17,065 nucleotides of DNA from GCA-2746235 sp049609225 (lineage in GTDB: Bacteria; Planctomycetota; UBA1135), in the NCBI GenBank assembly GCA_049609225.1, contig JBMYYH010000064.1:1-17065 (forward strand), given 5' to 3'. The position numbers and the translations under genes were made by a program. Each line of letters begins with the position of its first letter. The stretch's first letter is position 1. Shown here in pieces: positions 1-7,492 of the stretch. The notes under the pieces are model-generated. The model worked only from the letters and a program-made list of their open reading frames with translations, was not told the DNA's origin and searched no databases.

Positions 1-2206
1 CACCGCGATCATCGCGACGTCCGCCACTTGGGCGCGAAGGACGGGCGGCGGCTGCGATGGCCTCCTCCACTTCCTCCTCTGGAAGCAGCGCGATACGACG
101 GCTCAGGCGAATCTTGCCGGAACGCTCATCGACGTTGACCACGATCACATCGATCATGTCGCCTTCGTTGCAGACATCGCTGACTTCCTCGGTACGCTCG
201 GAAGCGAGCTCGGAGATGTGGCACATGCCCTCCTGTCCGCCGCCCAGGTCGACGAAGCAACCGAAGTCCTTGACGCCGGTGACCTTGCCGTTGAAGCGCT
301 CGCCGACGGCGATGACGCGGGTCTGCTGCTTGATACGCTCGATGCAAGCATCGACGTTCTCGACCGGAGTACCCGACACCTGCACGTTGCCATCCTCGTC
401 GAGGATGTTGACGTTGACGCCGAAGGTTTCCTGCAGGTCGCGGATGTTCGCACCCTTAGGACCGATCACGAAGCCGATCTTCTCGGCTGGGATCTTGACG
501 GCCTTGTTGGCAGGAGCGTACTGCGAGATGTTCTGACGGGGGCCATCGAGGGCTTCCGTCATCTTGCCGAGGATGTGCAGACGACCTTCCTTGGCCTGCT
601 CGATGGCTTCTTCCATGATCGCGGCGCTGAGCCCCTTGACCTTGATGTCCATCTGCAGAGCGGTGATTCCGCTTTCGGTGCCGGTGACCTTGAAGTCCAT
701 GTCGCCATGGTGGTCTTCGGAGCCGAGGATGTCGCTGAGGATGGCGTACTGGCCAGTCTCCTCATCCATGATCAAGCCCATGGCGATACCAGCAACAGGA
801 GCCTTCATCGGCACGCCTGCATCCAGCATCGACAAGCAACCGCCACAGACCGAAGCCATCGACGAGGAGCCGTTGGACTCGGTGATATCCGACACGATGC
901 GGATGGTGTAGGGGAACTCGCTGTGATCCGGCAGCATCGGGCGCAGAGCGCGCTCGGCCAGGTTGCCGTGTCCCTTCTCGCGACGCGAGGTACCGCGCAG
1001 CATCTTCGCCTCACCGGTACAGAACGGCGGGAAGTTGTAGTGCAGGAAGAACTTGTTCTTGGTCTTCTCGGCGTTGAGGCCGTCGATGAACATCTCATCA
1101 TCTGCGGAACCAAGGGTGGTTGCCACGATGGCCTGAGTCTCGCCGCGGGTGAACAAGGTCGAACCGTGAACACGTGGCAGGAACTGGGTCTCGATGTCGA
1201 TCTGACGGATGGTCTTGCCATCGCGACCGTCGACACGGTTACCGTTCAGGGTCATCTTGCGCTCGGTGTCGTTGGCGACGCGCTTGGCGGCCGACTTGAT
1301 GCGCTTCTGCTCAGCGAGAGCTTCTTCGGAATCTCCCTCAGGAGCCATCTCGGCGATCACCTGAGCGACGAAGGCATCCACAGCGGCGTAGCGCTCGAAC
1401 TTACCTTCGGTCTGCAGCACCTTGATGACGTGCTCCTCACCGTACTTGGCGAGGACCTCCTCGGCGGAGGCGAGGTCAGCGACAGGAGCCTCGACTTCGA
1501 GCTTCTCCTTACCGCACATGCCGCGCAGTTCATCCAGCATGCCGATGATCTCCTTGATCACGGCGTGGCCAGCGGCGAGGACACCTGGGACCTCAGTGTC
1601 TGGCAGTTCCTTTGCACCAGCTTCCACCATGCAGACGGCACTCTCGGTGCCGGACATGGTCAGGTCGAGCAGGTTGTTGTCCATCTCGAGGACGGACTTG
1701 GTCGGGTTGATGATCACGTTGCCATCGACATAGCCGAGGCGGATCGCACCCATGCCACCCTCAAACGGGATGTGCGAGATGTGGATGGCAGCCATGCCAC
1801 CGATCATGGAAAGGACTTCCGGCTCGTTCTCCTGGTCGAAGGAGAGTACCGAAGACATGATCTGGACTTCGTTCTGGAAGCCCTCAGCGAACATCGGGCG
1901 GACCGAGCGGTCCAGCATGCGCATGGCCAAGACCTCTTTCAGGGTCGGGGCTGCTTCGCGCTTGAAGAAGCCGCCGGGAATCTTGCCGGCGCTATAGGTC
2001 TTCTCACGGTAATCGACCGTGAGGGGGAAGAAAGGCAGATCCTTAGGACCGCCGTCCACCACCGTGGACATGACCACCGTCTCGCCGTAGCTGACGATGA
2101 TGGAGCCGGTTGCCTGCTTGGCGACCCAGCCGGTCTCGATGGTGAGGGTGCGTCCGCCGATTTCTCGGGACACGGAGCGCACATTGGGATTGGAAGAGAT
2201 CGTCAT
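1..2206 (-). CDS. pnp: Polynucleotide phosphorylase (PNPase), 3' end beyond the window
   Basis: This enzyme degrades RNA 3'-to-5' by phosphorolysis, releasing nucleoside diphosphates, and usually acts in the RNA degradosome. I read 735 codons from ATG at 2204-2206 to the left edge with no stop. A first RNase PH-like domain (about 15-145), an all-alpha linker (about 240-310) and a second RNase PH-like domain (about 320-550) are recognisable. The catalytic stretch EDHHGDMDFK (497-506) keeps the aspartates and lysine equivalent to E. coli D486, D492 and K494. A KH domain follows (570-630; its GxxG loop is GPKG at 582-585, where GPGG is commoner), then an S1 domain (635-705; FGCFVDL, CHISEL). The tail is basic and glycine-rich (PSRPSGGRRDDRG), as in many PNPases. 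No clear Shine-Dalgarno precedes the ATG. The gene lies directly downstream of rpsO, the classical order. Identity is very secure; only the last residues are missing. Confidence 0.97.
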   Translation of the reverse strand, partial: MTISSNPNVRSVSREIGGRTLTIETGWVAKQATGSIIVSYGETVVMSTVVDGGPKDLPFFPLTVDYREKTYSAGKIPGGFFKREAAPTLKEVLAMRMLDRSVRPMFAEGFQNEVQIMSSVLSFDQENEPEVLSMIGGMAAIHISHIPFEGGMGAIRLGYVDGNVIINPTKSVLEMDNNLLDLTMSGTESAVCMVEAGAKELPDTEVPGVLAAGHAVIKEIIGMLDELRGMCGKEKLEVEAPVADLASAEEVLAKYGEEHVIKVLQTEGKFERYAAVDAFVAQVIAEMAPEGDSEEALAEQKRIKSAAKRVANDTERKMTLNGNRVDGRDGKTIRQIDIETQFLPRVHGSTLFTRGETQAIVATTLGSADDEMFIDGLNAEKTKNKFFLHYNFPPFCTGEAKMLRGTSRREKGHGNLAERALRPMLPDHSEFPYTIRIVSDITESNGSSSMASVCGGCLSMLDAGVPMKAPVAGIAMGLIMDEETGQYAILSDILGSEDHHGDMDFKVTGTESGITALQMDIKVKGLSAAIMEEAIEQAKEGRLHILGKMTEALDGPRQNISQYAPANKAVKIPAEKIGFVIGPKGANIRDLQETFGVNVNILDEDGNVQVSGTPVENVDACIERIKQQTRVIAVGERFNGKVTGVKDFGCFVDLGGGQEGMCHISELASERTEEVSDVCNEGDMIDVIVVNVDERSGKIRLSRRIALLPEEEVEEAIAAAARPSRPSGGRRDDRG

Positions 2207-2220
2207 TACCGCGATTCCGC

Positions 2221-2240
2221 TTGTTGTTTCTTTGTTGTTT
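2221..2240 (-). promoter_or_regulatory. Duplicated CAA-rich pnp leader
   Basis: Read on the minus strand, the pnp leader carries two copies of AAACAACAA (2240-2232 and 2229-2221), ending 14 nt before the pnp ATG. A small TCAGT/ACTGA hairpin (2241-2253) lies just upstream. There is no purine-rich Shine-Dalgarno. Unstructured CAA-rich leaders are known to help 30S or S1-dependent initiation, so this may stand in for a Shine-Dalgarno. That role is inference. Confidence 0.35.
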
Positions 2241-2301
2241 TCAGTCGTACTGACTTTCCGCGAATCGTGGACCGAGTGCACTGTGCCTCGATCACCACGA
2301 T

Positions 2302-2320
2302 GGATCCTCCGGTGGGATCC
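2302..2320 (-). repeat. Hairpin in pnp leader (GGATCC repeats)
   Basis: Two self-complementary GGATCC hexamers (2302-2307 and 2315-2320) are separated by 7 nt and can form a 6-bp stem-loop in the rpsO-pnp intergenic RNA. In E. coli the pnp leader is cut by RNase III at a stem-loop and PNPase then represses itself. This hairpin could have a similar role, but it is short for an RNase III site. Confidence 0.3.
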
Positions 2321-2363
2321 CTGGGAGTGGAAAGGGCCTGTTTAGAAAGGTCCCTAAATGGAT

Positions 2364-2389
2364 TTGGGCACCGCAGATGCGGTGCCCAA
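2364..2389 (-). terminator. 11-bp hairpin after rpsO: attenuator or processing stem
   Basis: Ten nucleotides after the rpsO stop codon, the minus strand has TTGGGCACCGC, a 4-nt loop, then GCGGTGCCCAA: an uninterrupted 11-bp stem. It is followed by AAATCC and not by a run of U, so it is not a textbook intrinsic terminator. A partial terminator or a 3'-end stabilising and processing stem between rpsO and pnp, as known in enterobacteria, is more likely. A weaker TTTAG/CTAAA stem (2341-2358) follows it. Confidence 0.5.
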
Positions 2390-2399
2390 GGCCGGAGTG

Positions 2400-2672
2400 T
2401 TACCCACGAATGCCGAGTTTCTCAATCAGCTCGTGATGCCGATGGGCATCCGTCTTCTTGAGATACTTCATCAGACGACGGCGCTGTGCCACTTGGCCGA
2501 GAAGGCCGCGGCGCGTGCCGTTGTCTTTCTTGTGAGACTTCAGGTGCTCGGTGAGCTGGCGGATGCTCTCGGTGAGCAGCGCAATCTGGACTTCGGCAGA
2601 GCCGGTGTCACCCTCACTACGGGCGAATTCCTGAACAATTTTGGCCTTGGTGGCCTTATCGATGACGGACAT
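2400..2672 (-). CDS. rpsO: 30S ribosomal protein S15
   Basis: S15 binds the central domain of 16S rRNA early in 30S assembly and helps form the subunit bridge to 23S rRNA. The 90-residue product has the family length (about 88-90) and the conserved segments: GDTGSAEVQIALLTERI-like sequence at 21-37, LTEHLKSHKKDNGTRRGL at 40-57 with the RNA-binding HKKD-RRGL region, and RRRLMKYLKK at 64-73. The start at 2672 is supported by AGAGG about 7 nt upstream. pnp follows on the same strand after a 193-nt gap carrying hairpins. A perfect TATAAT lies about 90 nt upstream, giving a leader of roughly 80 nt. S15 represses its own mRNA in several bacteria through structured leaders, and this leader contains a hairpin that could serve (2700-2714). 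Confidence 0.98.
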   Translation of the reverse strand: MSVIDKATKAKIVQEFARSEGDTGSAEVQIALLTESIRQLTEHLKSHKKDNGTRRGLLGQVAQRRRLMKYLKKTDAHRHHELIEKLGIRG

Positions 2673-2699
2673 GTTTTTCCTCTAAGTGTTCTCGTCGGG

Positions 2700-2714
2700 G
2701 TGGGCAACGCCCAC
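2700..2714 (-). promoter_or_regulatory. Stem-loop in rpsO leader
   Basis: GTGGGC and GCCCAC (6-bp stem, 3-nt loop) lie in the predicted rpsO leader, about 14 nt upstream of the AGAGG ribosome binding site. Its position suits an S15-responsive or translation-modulating element. I cannot match it to a defined S15 leader class by eye. Confidence 0.35.
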
Positions 2715-2732
2715 TATGCCTATCCCCCAAGG

Positions 2733-2810
2733 AAGAGGTCCCTGGGTAGAAGGACGCGGGATTATAGCGGTGGTCCGCCAGGACCGCCACCAACCCTTCT
2801 AGGACCTCTT
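2733..2810. repeat. 16-bp inverted repeat (5-nt bulge) enclosing the rpsO -10 box
   Basis: Plus-strand AAGAGGTCC (2733-2741), a 5-nt insert, and TAGAAGG (2747-2753) pair perfectly with CCTTCTAGGACCTCTT (2795-2810). The 41-bp interior holds an 8-bp stem with one G-T pair (GGTGGTCC 2769-2776 with GGACCGCC 2781-2788, loop GCCA) and the minus-strand TATAAT (2761-2766). As RNA from a transcript reading out of the upstream gene, this would fold into one long bulged stem with a nested hairpin. One arm also takes part in the alternative hairpin at 2796-2827. Confidence 0.6.
2761..2766 (-). promoter_or_regulatory. Candidate rpsO -10 box (TATAAT)
   Basis: The minus strand reads TATAAT here, a perfect sigma70-type -10 hexamer, 88 nt before the rpsO ATG. 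No good TTGACA lies 16-18 nt upstream; that space is occupied by the GGTGG/CCGCC hairpin. The transcription start would be near 2754. Confidence 0.45.
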
Positions 2811-2827
2811 TGCAGGATTCCTAGAAG
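2796..2827 (-). terminator. 9-bp hairpin over the stop codon of the Ig-like gene
   Basis: On the minus strand CTTCTAGGA (2827-2819, containing the TAG stop) pairs perfectly with TCCTAGAAG (2804-2796), with a 14-nt loop that can add three more pairs. GGTTGG follows and not a U-run. It is a 3'-end hairpin and possibly a weak or factor-dependent terminator; its second arm can pair instead with 2733-2753. Confidence 0.4.
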
Positions 2828-5727
2828 TCGAGGCTGCTGCCGGTAGCTGAACGCGACCAGCCGACGCTATCCCGCTCCAACTCCGTGAAGAAGAAGCCGT
2901 TCTCGAGGAAGCCGACACCCATAGTGAAGGCCTCGACGTAGGCGCTCCAGGAGCCACCTGGCAGGATTTCGAGGGGTGGGGTGCCCACAGCCCCTGCTGG
3001 GGAATCCTTCAGAGTGGGCAGATCCACCTGCAGACTGCCGGCAGCTGAGACGCTCGCGGCAACCCACACATGCCAACGGTTGGGGGTCGCAGCGGTGTCT
3101 TCGATGGTCAGGCGGTAAAAGCCCCCACTGCCACCCAAGGTGTTGGTGAAGTCGTGGGTGAAGGGATAGGCGGCGGTCGATCCCCAAGCGCCATCCGTAG
3201 GCACATCGGGCAGGCCAATCGCGACCGTGCCTGGCGTTGCAGACAGGGCAGCACTGGCACGCGCCAATCCCTCGTTGCCCGAGCCATCCGCGACGTAGAC
3301 CTGCAGCTGCACCGTGGTGGCCGAAGCACCCTCCGTCACCGCCGCATCGTGCAGACTCAGTTCCAGTTCCGCATCCCCGTTGACGCCACCGCCACCAAGG
3401 TCCACCGAACCGGCACCAAGACCGATAAAGCCAGGCAAACCAGGAATCACGGTGCCGACCAAAGTGTTGCTGTCGGTCAGAGCCGCATACCCCACACCTG
3501 GAGTCACCGCCAAGGGGTAGATGTAGTCGGTCGAAGACGCCATCTGGTTGGTGCTCTCCACCATCGGCAGGATCGGCGGCACCAAGGTCGAGCCGACATT
3601 CGGCTCAAGGATCACGCGACTGTCAAAACCGAAGAAACGGTAGTAACGATCGACGGCGTCGAAATCGGCGACTTCGTGGAAGGCGGTGTACCAACCCAAA
3701 CGATTCAAGCGCGCATCCACACCGGAGAAGATCGACTCCAGGGCATAGGTTTGTTGCCCGTCGAAATCGACTTCGCCATCGGTGTCGACCAACAAGTTGC
3801 TGGCGACGGTGAGATCACCCGAAGTCAGGCCGGTGACTTGTGGCCCCAAGGCTGCGGTCACGCGATCCACCAACACCATGGGGATCGAGATCTCGGTCGC
3901 ATCAAAGCCGACCACACTGACACTCTCCAATCCGCCACCTTGCAAGGTAACGGTCTGAGCGCCGACGCGGTTGGTGAAGGTAATGGAACCATCCGAACCG
4001 GTCGTGGCGGAATCTTCATTGCCGCCGCCAAGGTCTTCGATGTGCACGGTGACGCCACTGAACAAGCTCAGGCCATCCCGGTCGAAAGCGACCACGCGGA
4101 CATCCCCACCGCCACCGGGCAAGGGCGTCATGCCGATGAAGCCGCGGAAGGAAACGCTTCCTGGAGAAGCCAAAGAGGCCGGATTCCCTGCGACATCCGT
4201 GAGCAGGATGTCGAACAGCAGTGGACCCTCGGTGACGACCAAGGGATCGAAGAAGGGACCCACGAAGAAGTTGGTCGACGGCGGCTCCGGCATGGTGCGG
4301 GACTTCGTCAACACCGTTGGCGGGAAGGAGCTATCGACTTGGGCGATGGCTTCACTGGCGCGGCCATAAGGGCGGAAACGCGGCAGGTCGGTTACGAACT
4401 GACTGCCGAACTGGCCGACGGGTGGACCATAGTTAAACAACAGTGGTCGGACGAGGTCATGGGCGACCACCGACTCCAATCCTTCGCTATCGCGGAAAGT
4501 CTGCACCGTGGTGCGTGCACCATTGCGTTCGACAAAACCACCCATCACCAAGGTGCTGCTCGAACCGAACAAGGCGGTACCGGCATCCGTCAGGTCGAGG
4601 CTGAAATCCAATACGCCTGCACCTGCGGGCAAGGTCTCGGTCACGAAGGCAGAATCTCCATCCTCATGCACCAACAGCGAAACCGAATCCGCTGGCAACA
4701 CCGAGAGCGGCAAGGTCACGCGCACCGGGAAGGCATCTTGATTGGTGAGGTTAACGGCCGGAGCGAAGGCACCAAAAGCACCTGGCGCAAAGCCGACGCT
4801 ACTCGGGCGCCCAAAGGCCAAGGTATTCCAGGTCACCGCGTACTCACTGGCGAGGGCTTGCGGCACGAACTCTGCATCCGTCACGCTCGTCCGCACGCGC
4901 AGACGCATCTGCGCATCGAGGTCATTCGCATCCGTCAGGTGCGGAAACTCGAAAACACGATTACCGGCATGACGAAAGGCAAGATCGCCACTCAAGTCAT
5001 AATCACCCTGGCTCGGGCCATTGAGGTTGATGATCGAAACCGCATCGGTGATGCCAGTGAAATCCATGGCCTTACTGAAGACCACCACGACCGGCGTATC
5101 GTTGGGCACATCCACACTTCCTGCAGGTGGGAAGGAACCAAGCACTTCCGGGGGCATGCCGGCAAAGGCCGAGCCAGTGGTAAAGCGCATCAGTCGACCA
5201 TTGGTAGGAAGGTTCAAACGCTCCCCATCCAAGTCGGTGATGTCGTCGGTAGCGACGACTTCGAATTCCGTGCCCAAGCTCAGGTTGGCCAAAGGCTGCA
5301 GCACCAAACAACGCCCGCCAGCCAGCCAGGTGTTTTGCGTTGTGACCGGAAACTCTGGGTTGGCCAAAGGGCGCAGGATCAGCGATGCCGCGGTGACCGT
5401 ATCCGCCCGGATGGATTCGCTAAACCACAGCGCAATCGGGGCGTGAATGTCGATGTTGGACGCCTTCTCCACTGGCGCAAAGGATTCCAGGCTCGGCGCA
5501 CCTGCCAACAGGAAGGATCCCGCTGCTGGAGCTGCACTGGGGCCATCCTCGCGCTGCCCACCGCCCCCATCACCGTCTCCAGGCTCGGAATCGGTAGGAG
5601 TGAATACGGTTCCAGGATTCCCGGTACTGCACGTACCCCCGAACAACCCAAGGGATAACACTAGGGCGACGGCGGGCAATACCCGGGGCAGGAAGGTCTC
5701 GGTAAGGCTGGCCTGCATGATGCTCAT
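2821..5727 (-). CDS. Large exported SbsA-type Ig-like domain protein (968 aa)
   Basis: The N-terminus is a signal sequence (hydrophobic 17-31) ending GGTC at 30-33. Cys33 may be lipidated, but the lipobox is not canonical because Thr is at -1 and Gly at -3. A Gly/Asp/Pro-rich linker (34-70) follows. Two Ig-like repeats resembling the SbsA/Big_5 family follow at about 80-185 (IALWFSESI) and 192-300 (PVVVVFSKAMD). A region near 542-620 resembles a carboxypeptidase regulatory-like beta fold (GVTVHIEDLGGG, TTGSDGSITF). The rest is beta-rich without recognised catalytic motifs. It is probably a surface or periplasmic structural protein; the function is unknown. No Shine-Dalgarno precedes ATG 5727. 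ATG 5718 (codon 4) is an alternative that fits a leaderless start from the TATAGA at 5727-5732. It diverges from the TPR genes, only a few bases away. Confidence 0.85.
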   Translation of the reverse strand: MSIMQASLTETFLPRVLPAVALVLSLGLFGGTCSTGNPGTVFTPTDSEPGDGDGGGGQREDGPSAAPAAGSFLLAGAPSLESFAPVEKASNIDIHAPIALWFSESIRADTVTAASLILRPLANPEFPVTTQNTWLAGGRCLVLQPLANLSLGTEFEVVATDDITDLDGERLNLPTNGRLMRFTTGSAFAGMPPEVLGSFPPAGSVDVPNDTPVVVVFSKAMDFTGITDAVSIINLNGPSQGDYDLSGDLAFRHAGNRVFEFPHLTDANDLDAQMRLRVRTSVTDAEFVPQALASEYAVTWNTLAFGRPSSVGFAPGAFGAFAPAVNLTNQDAFPVRVTLPLSVLPADSVSLLVHEDGDSAFVTETLPAGAGVLDFSLDLTDAGTALFGSSSTLVMGGFVERNGARTTVQTFRDSEGLESVVAHDLVRPLLFNYGPPVGQFGSQFVTDLPRFRPYGRASEAIAQVDSSFPPTVLTKSRTMPEPPSTNFFVGPFFDPLVVTEGPLLFDILLTDVAGNPASLASPGSVSFRGFIGMTPLPGGGGDVRVVAFDRDGLSLFSGVTVHIEDLGGGNEDSATTGSDGSITFTNRVGAQTVTLQGGGLESVSVVGFDATEISIPMVLVDRVTAALGPQVTGLTSGDLTVASNLLVDTDGEVDFDGQQTYALESIFSGVDARLNRLGWYTAFHEVADFDAVDRYYRFFGFDSRVILEPNVGSTLVPPILPMVESTNQMASSTDYIYPLAVTPGVGYAALTDSNTLVGTVIPGLPGFIGLGAGSVDLGGGGVNGDAELELSLHDAAVTEGASATTVQLQVYVADGSGNEGLARASAALSATPGTVAIGLPDVPTDGAWGSTAAYPFTHDFTNTLGGSGGFYRLTIEDTAATPNRWHVWVAASVSAAGSLQVDLPTLKDSPAGAVGTPPLEILPGGSWSAYVEAFTMGVGFLENGFFFTELERDSVGWSRSATGSSLDF

Positions 5728-5734
5728 CTATAAT
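5727..5734. promoter_or_regulatory. Overlapping divergent -10 elements
   Basis: Plus-strand TATAAT (5729-5734) is a perfect -10 box. The same bases read TATAGA (5732-5727) on the minus strand. Predicted starts are near 5741 (plus) and 5719 (minus). These fit ATG 5748 for the TPR lipoprotein (about 7-nt leader) and ATG 5718 for the Ig-like protein (almost no leader). No clear -35 hexamer is visible on either side. The longest reading of the plus gene, ATG 5733, overlaps the TATAAT itself. Confidence 0.45.
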
Positions 5735-5747
5735 GACGCACTCGACC

Positions 5748-7490
5748 ATGAGTTTCCGCCCTGAATTCCATTCTCTTGCACTGCTCAGCCTCCTTGTGGG
5801 TTTGGGCGCCTGCTCCGGAGCCCACCCAGAATCGACGGCACCGGAGCCTGCAGACATCCCGATTCCTGATGAAAAGATCGAGGAAGAGGTCGTGCTGGAG
5901 GCCGCACCCCAGGCTCTGGACCTGGCTGCATTGGAGCAAACCGCCCAGACCGACCCCTCGGGCGCGCTCAACCAGATGGATAAGCTGCTGGGCGATCATG
6001 CCGAAAATCCCGCTCTGTGGCTGCTTTTCGGCCAAACCACGCTCGATTTGTTTGCGCAGAAACAGGCGCAAGGCACGCTCAGTCCAGGACTTGCGTCGGA
6101 TTTGATCGCAGATGCTCAAAATGCCTATGAGCAAGCTCTGCGGGCTGGCGCCGATCGCGAAGCCGGATTGCTCGGCCTGGTGCGCAGCTACCGCACTCAG
6201 GGTGATGCGGGCGCGGCCTGGGATGCAGCACTTGGGCTCTACGACCAGGTCGCACCACAGTTGGAAGCTGGGGAAGACGTCGACACTGCCAGTTTGGTCG
6301 CGATTGGGCGGGCTGGCTTGGATATCAGTGTGGCGGCGATCCAGGTTGGGGAAGCTGCACCGGCCAATGCCTACATGGCGGTTCTGAGTTTGGAGACTGC
6401 GATGCAGGCGGGTGCACAAGAGGCGGTTTTGCCGCTGTCGGATCTGCATGCATGGCTTGGCAACCCTCGCGCTGCCATCGACACCCTGGCGGCGGGGCTG
6501 CATACCGCCCCCACCGATTTGGCTCTGTTCGGGCGTCTGCAGAATCTCGGTGCCGGCAACCGCAACCAGCAAGTGGCGGTCCTGCAGCAACTGCGCACCG
6601 ATGTACCGGGGCAAGCCACCACGCTTTGGTATCTCGGCGAGGCTTTGTACCTGCAAGGCCGCGAAACGCGTGCAGCGGCGGATTACATGAAATCCATCGA
6701 TTGCTGGAATGCGGCGGAAGAAGCCTTCCAGCAGGCCATGAGCTTGGAGCCGACCTATGAAACCACCTGCCGCGATTGGCTGCATTTGGTGCGCACGCAG
6801 CGTGGTTGGACTTTGCGCGATGAAGGCCGCCTGGCCGATGCCGCAGCCTGTTTGATCAACACGCTCGAAGCCGATCCAACTCGCTTGGAACCGGAGTCTT
6901 CGCCGCACAGTTTGCGCTTGGCCATCGATGCCATCACCGGCGATTACTTCAACGCCAACCGCCTCAAGGATGCGCGTAACTTCCTGCGTCGGGTTTGCGC
7001 CATCCACGACGACAACTCCGACTGGACCAACAACCTCGGCTTCTTCTGCCGTGACCTAGGCGTGGAGGCTGCGATGGCGGGCGACATGGCTTTAGCCCAG
7101 CAATACTTCGAGGAATCCTGGGAAGCCTACAGCCGCACCGTCGAACTTTCGCCGGACGAAGCCCGCCTAGTCAACGACCGCGCCCTGATCGCCGTCTACT
7201 ATTTAGACGATCATTGGGAGCTGGCGGAACAGGAGTTGCATAGGTCCATTGCCCTAGGTGAGAAAACCTTGGCCGAAATGGGTCCAGATGTTCCCGAAAC
7301 GGAACGTGAGTACTTCGACATGGCCGTAGGAGACGCCTGGGAGAACCTCGCCTTCCTCTACCTCAACCGGTATGAGGAAATCGGAGAATCCGAGACCTAC
7401 ATCAAGAATAGCCTGAAACACTTCCCCTTCGACCAGCGCGACGGCATCCCTCCGTTGCAGCAGAAACTCGAAGAACTGCGTAATCGATAA
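5748..7490 (+). CDS. TPR-repeat lipoprotein
   Basis: From ATG 5748 the product is 580 residues. A longer in-frame ATG at 5733 adds MTHST but overlaps the TATAAT, so I prefer the shorter start. A short basic n-region, a hydrophobic core (ALLSLLVGL) and the canonical lipobox LGAC predict a lipoprotein anchored at residue 22. After a Pro/Glu-rich linker the chain is all-helical with degenerate TPR motifs, for example NPALWLLFGQTTLDLF, AEEAFQQAMSLEPTYE and AQQYFEESWEAYSRTVELSP. The C-terminal third (NNLGFFCRD, then LVNDRALIAVYYL) is matched in the next gene. TPR proteins serve as protein-interaction scaffolds; no enzymatic motif is visible. It overlaps nothing and is followed 2 bp later by its apparent paralogue, so the two are probably one transcript. 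The specific function is unknown. Confidence 0.85.
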   Translation: MSFRPEFHSLALLSLLVGLGACSGAHPESTAPEPADIPIPDEKIEEEVVLEAAPQALDLAALEQTAQTDPSGALNQMDKLLGDHAENPALWLLFGQTTLDLFAQKQAQGTLSPGLASDLIADAQNAYEQALRAGADREAGLLGLVRSYRTQGDAGAAWDAALGLYDQVAPQLEAGEDVDTASLVAIGRAGLDISVAAIQVGEAAPANAYMAVLSLETAMQAGAQEAVLPLSDLHAWLGNPRAAIDTLAAGLHTAPTDLALFGRLQNLGAGNRNQQVAVLQQLRTDVPGQATTLWYLGEALYLQGRETRAAADYMKSIDCWNAAEEAFQQAMSLEPTYETTCRDWLHLVRTQRGWTLRDEGRLADAAACLINTLEADPTRLEPESSPHSLRLAIDAITGDYFNANRLKDARNFLRRVCAIHDDNSDWTNNLGFFCRDLGVEAAMAGDMALAQQYFEESWEAYSRTVELSPDEARLVNDRALIAVYYLDDHWELAEQELHRSIALGEKTLAEMGPDVPETEREYFDMAVGDAWENLAFLYLNRYEEIGESETYIKNSLKHFPFDQRDGIPPLQQKLEELRNR

Positions 7491-7492
7491 GC

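Noticed and set aside
2302..2389. Mobile-element or REP-type repeats in the rpsO-pnp gap
   Set aside because: The stems have different sequences, no target-site duplication is visible, and hairpins here are expected in rpsO-pnp operons.
218..2461. 747-codon plus-strand open frame opposite pnp and rpsO
   Set aside because: It lies antisense to strongly conserved pnp, with a low-complexity Asp/Leu/His composition and no family resemblance. It is a GC-rich shadow frame.
3070..5658. 862-codon plus-strand open frame opposite the Ig-like gene
   Set aside because: The translation is rich in Arg/Gln/His/Gly with no domains, while the minus-strand reading has a signal sequence and Ig-like repeats. 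It is a shadow.
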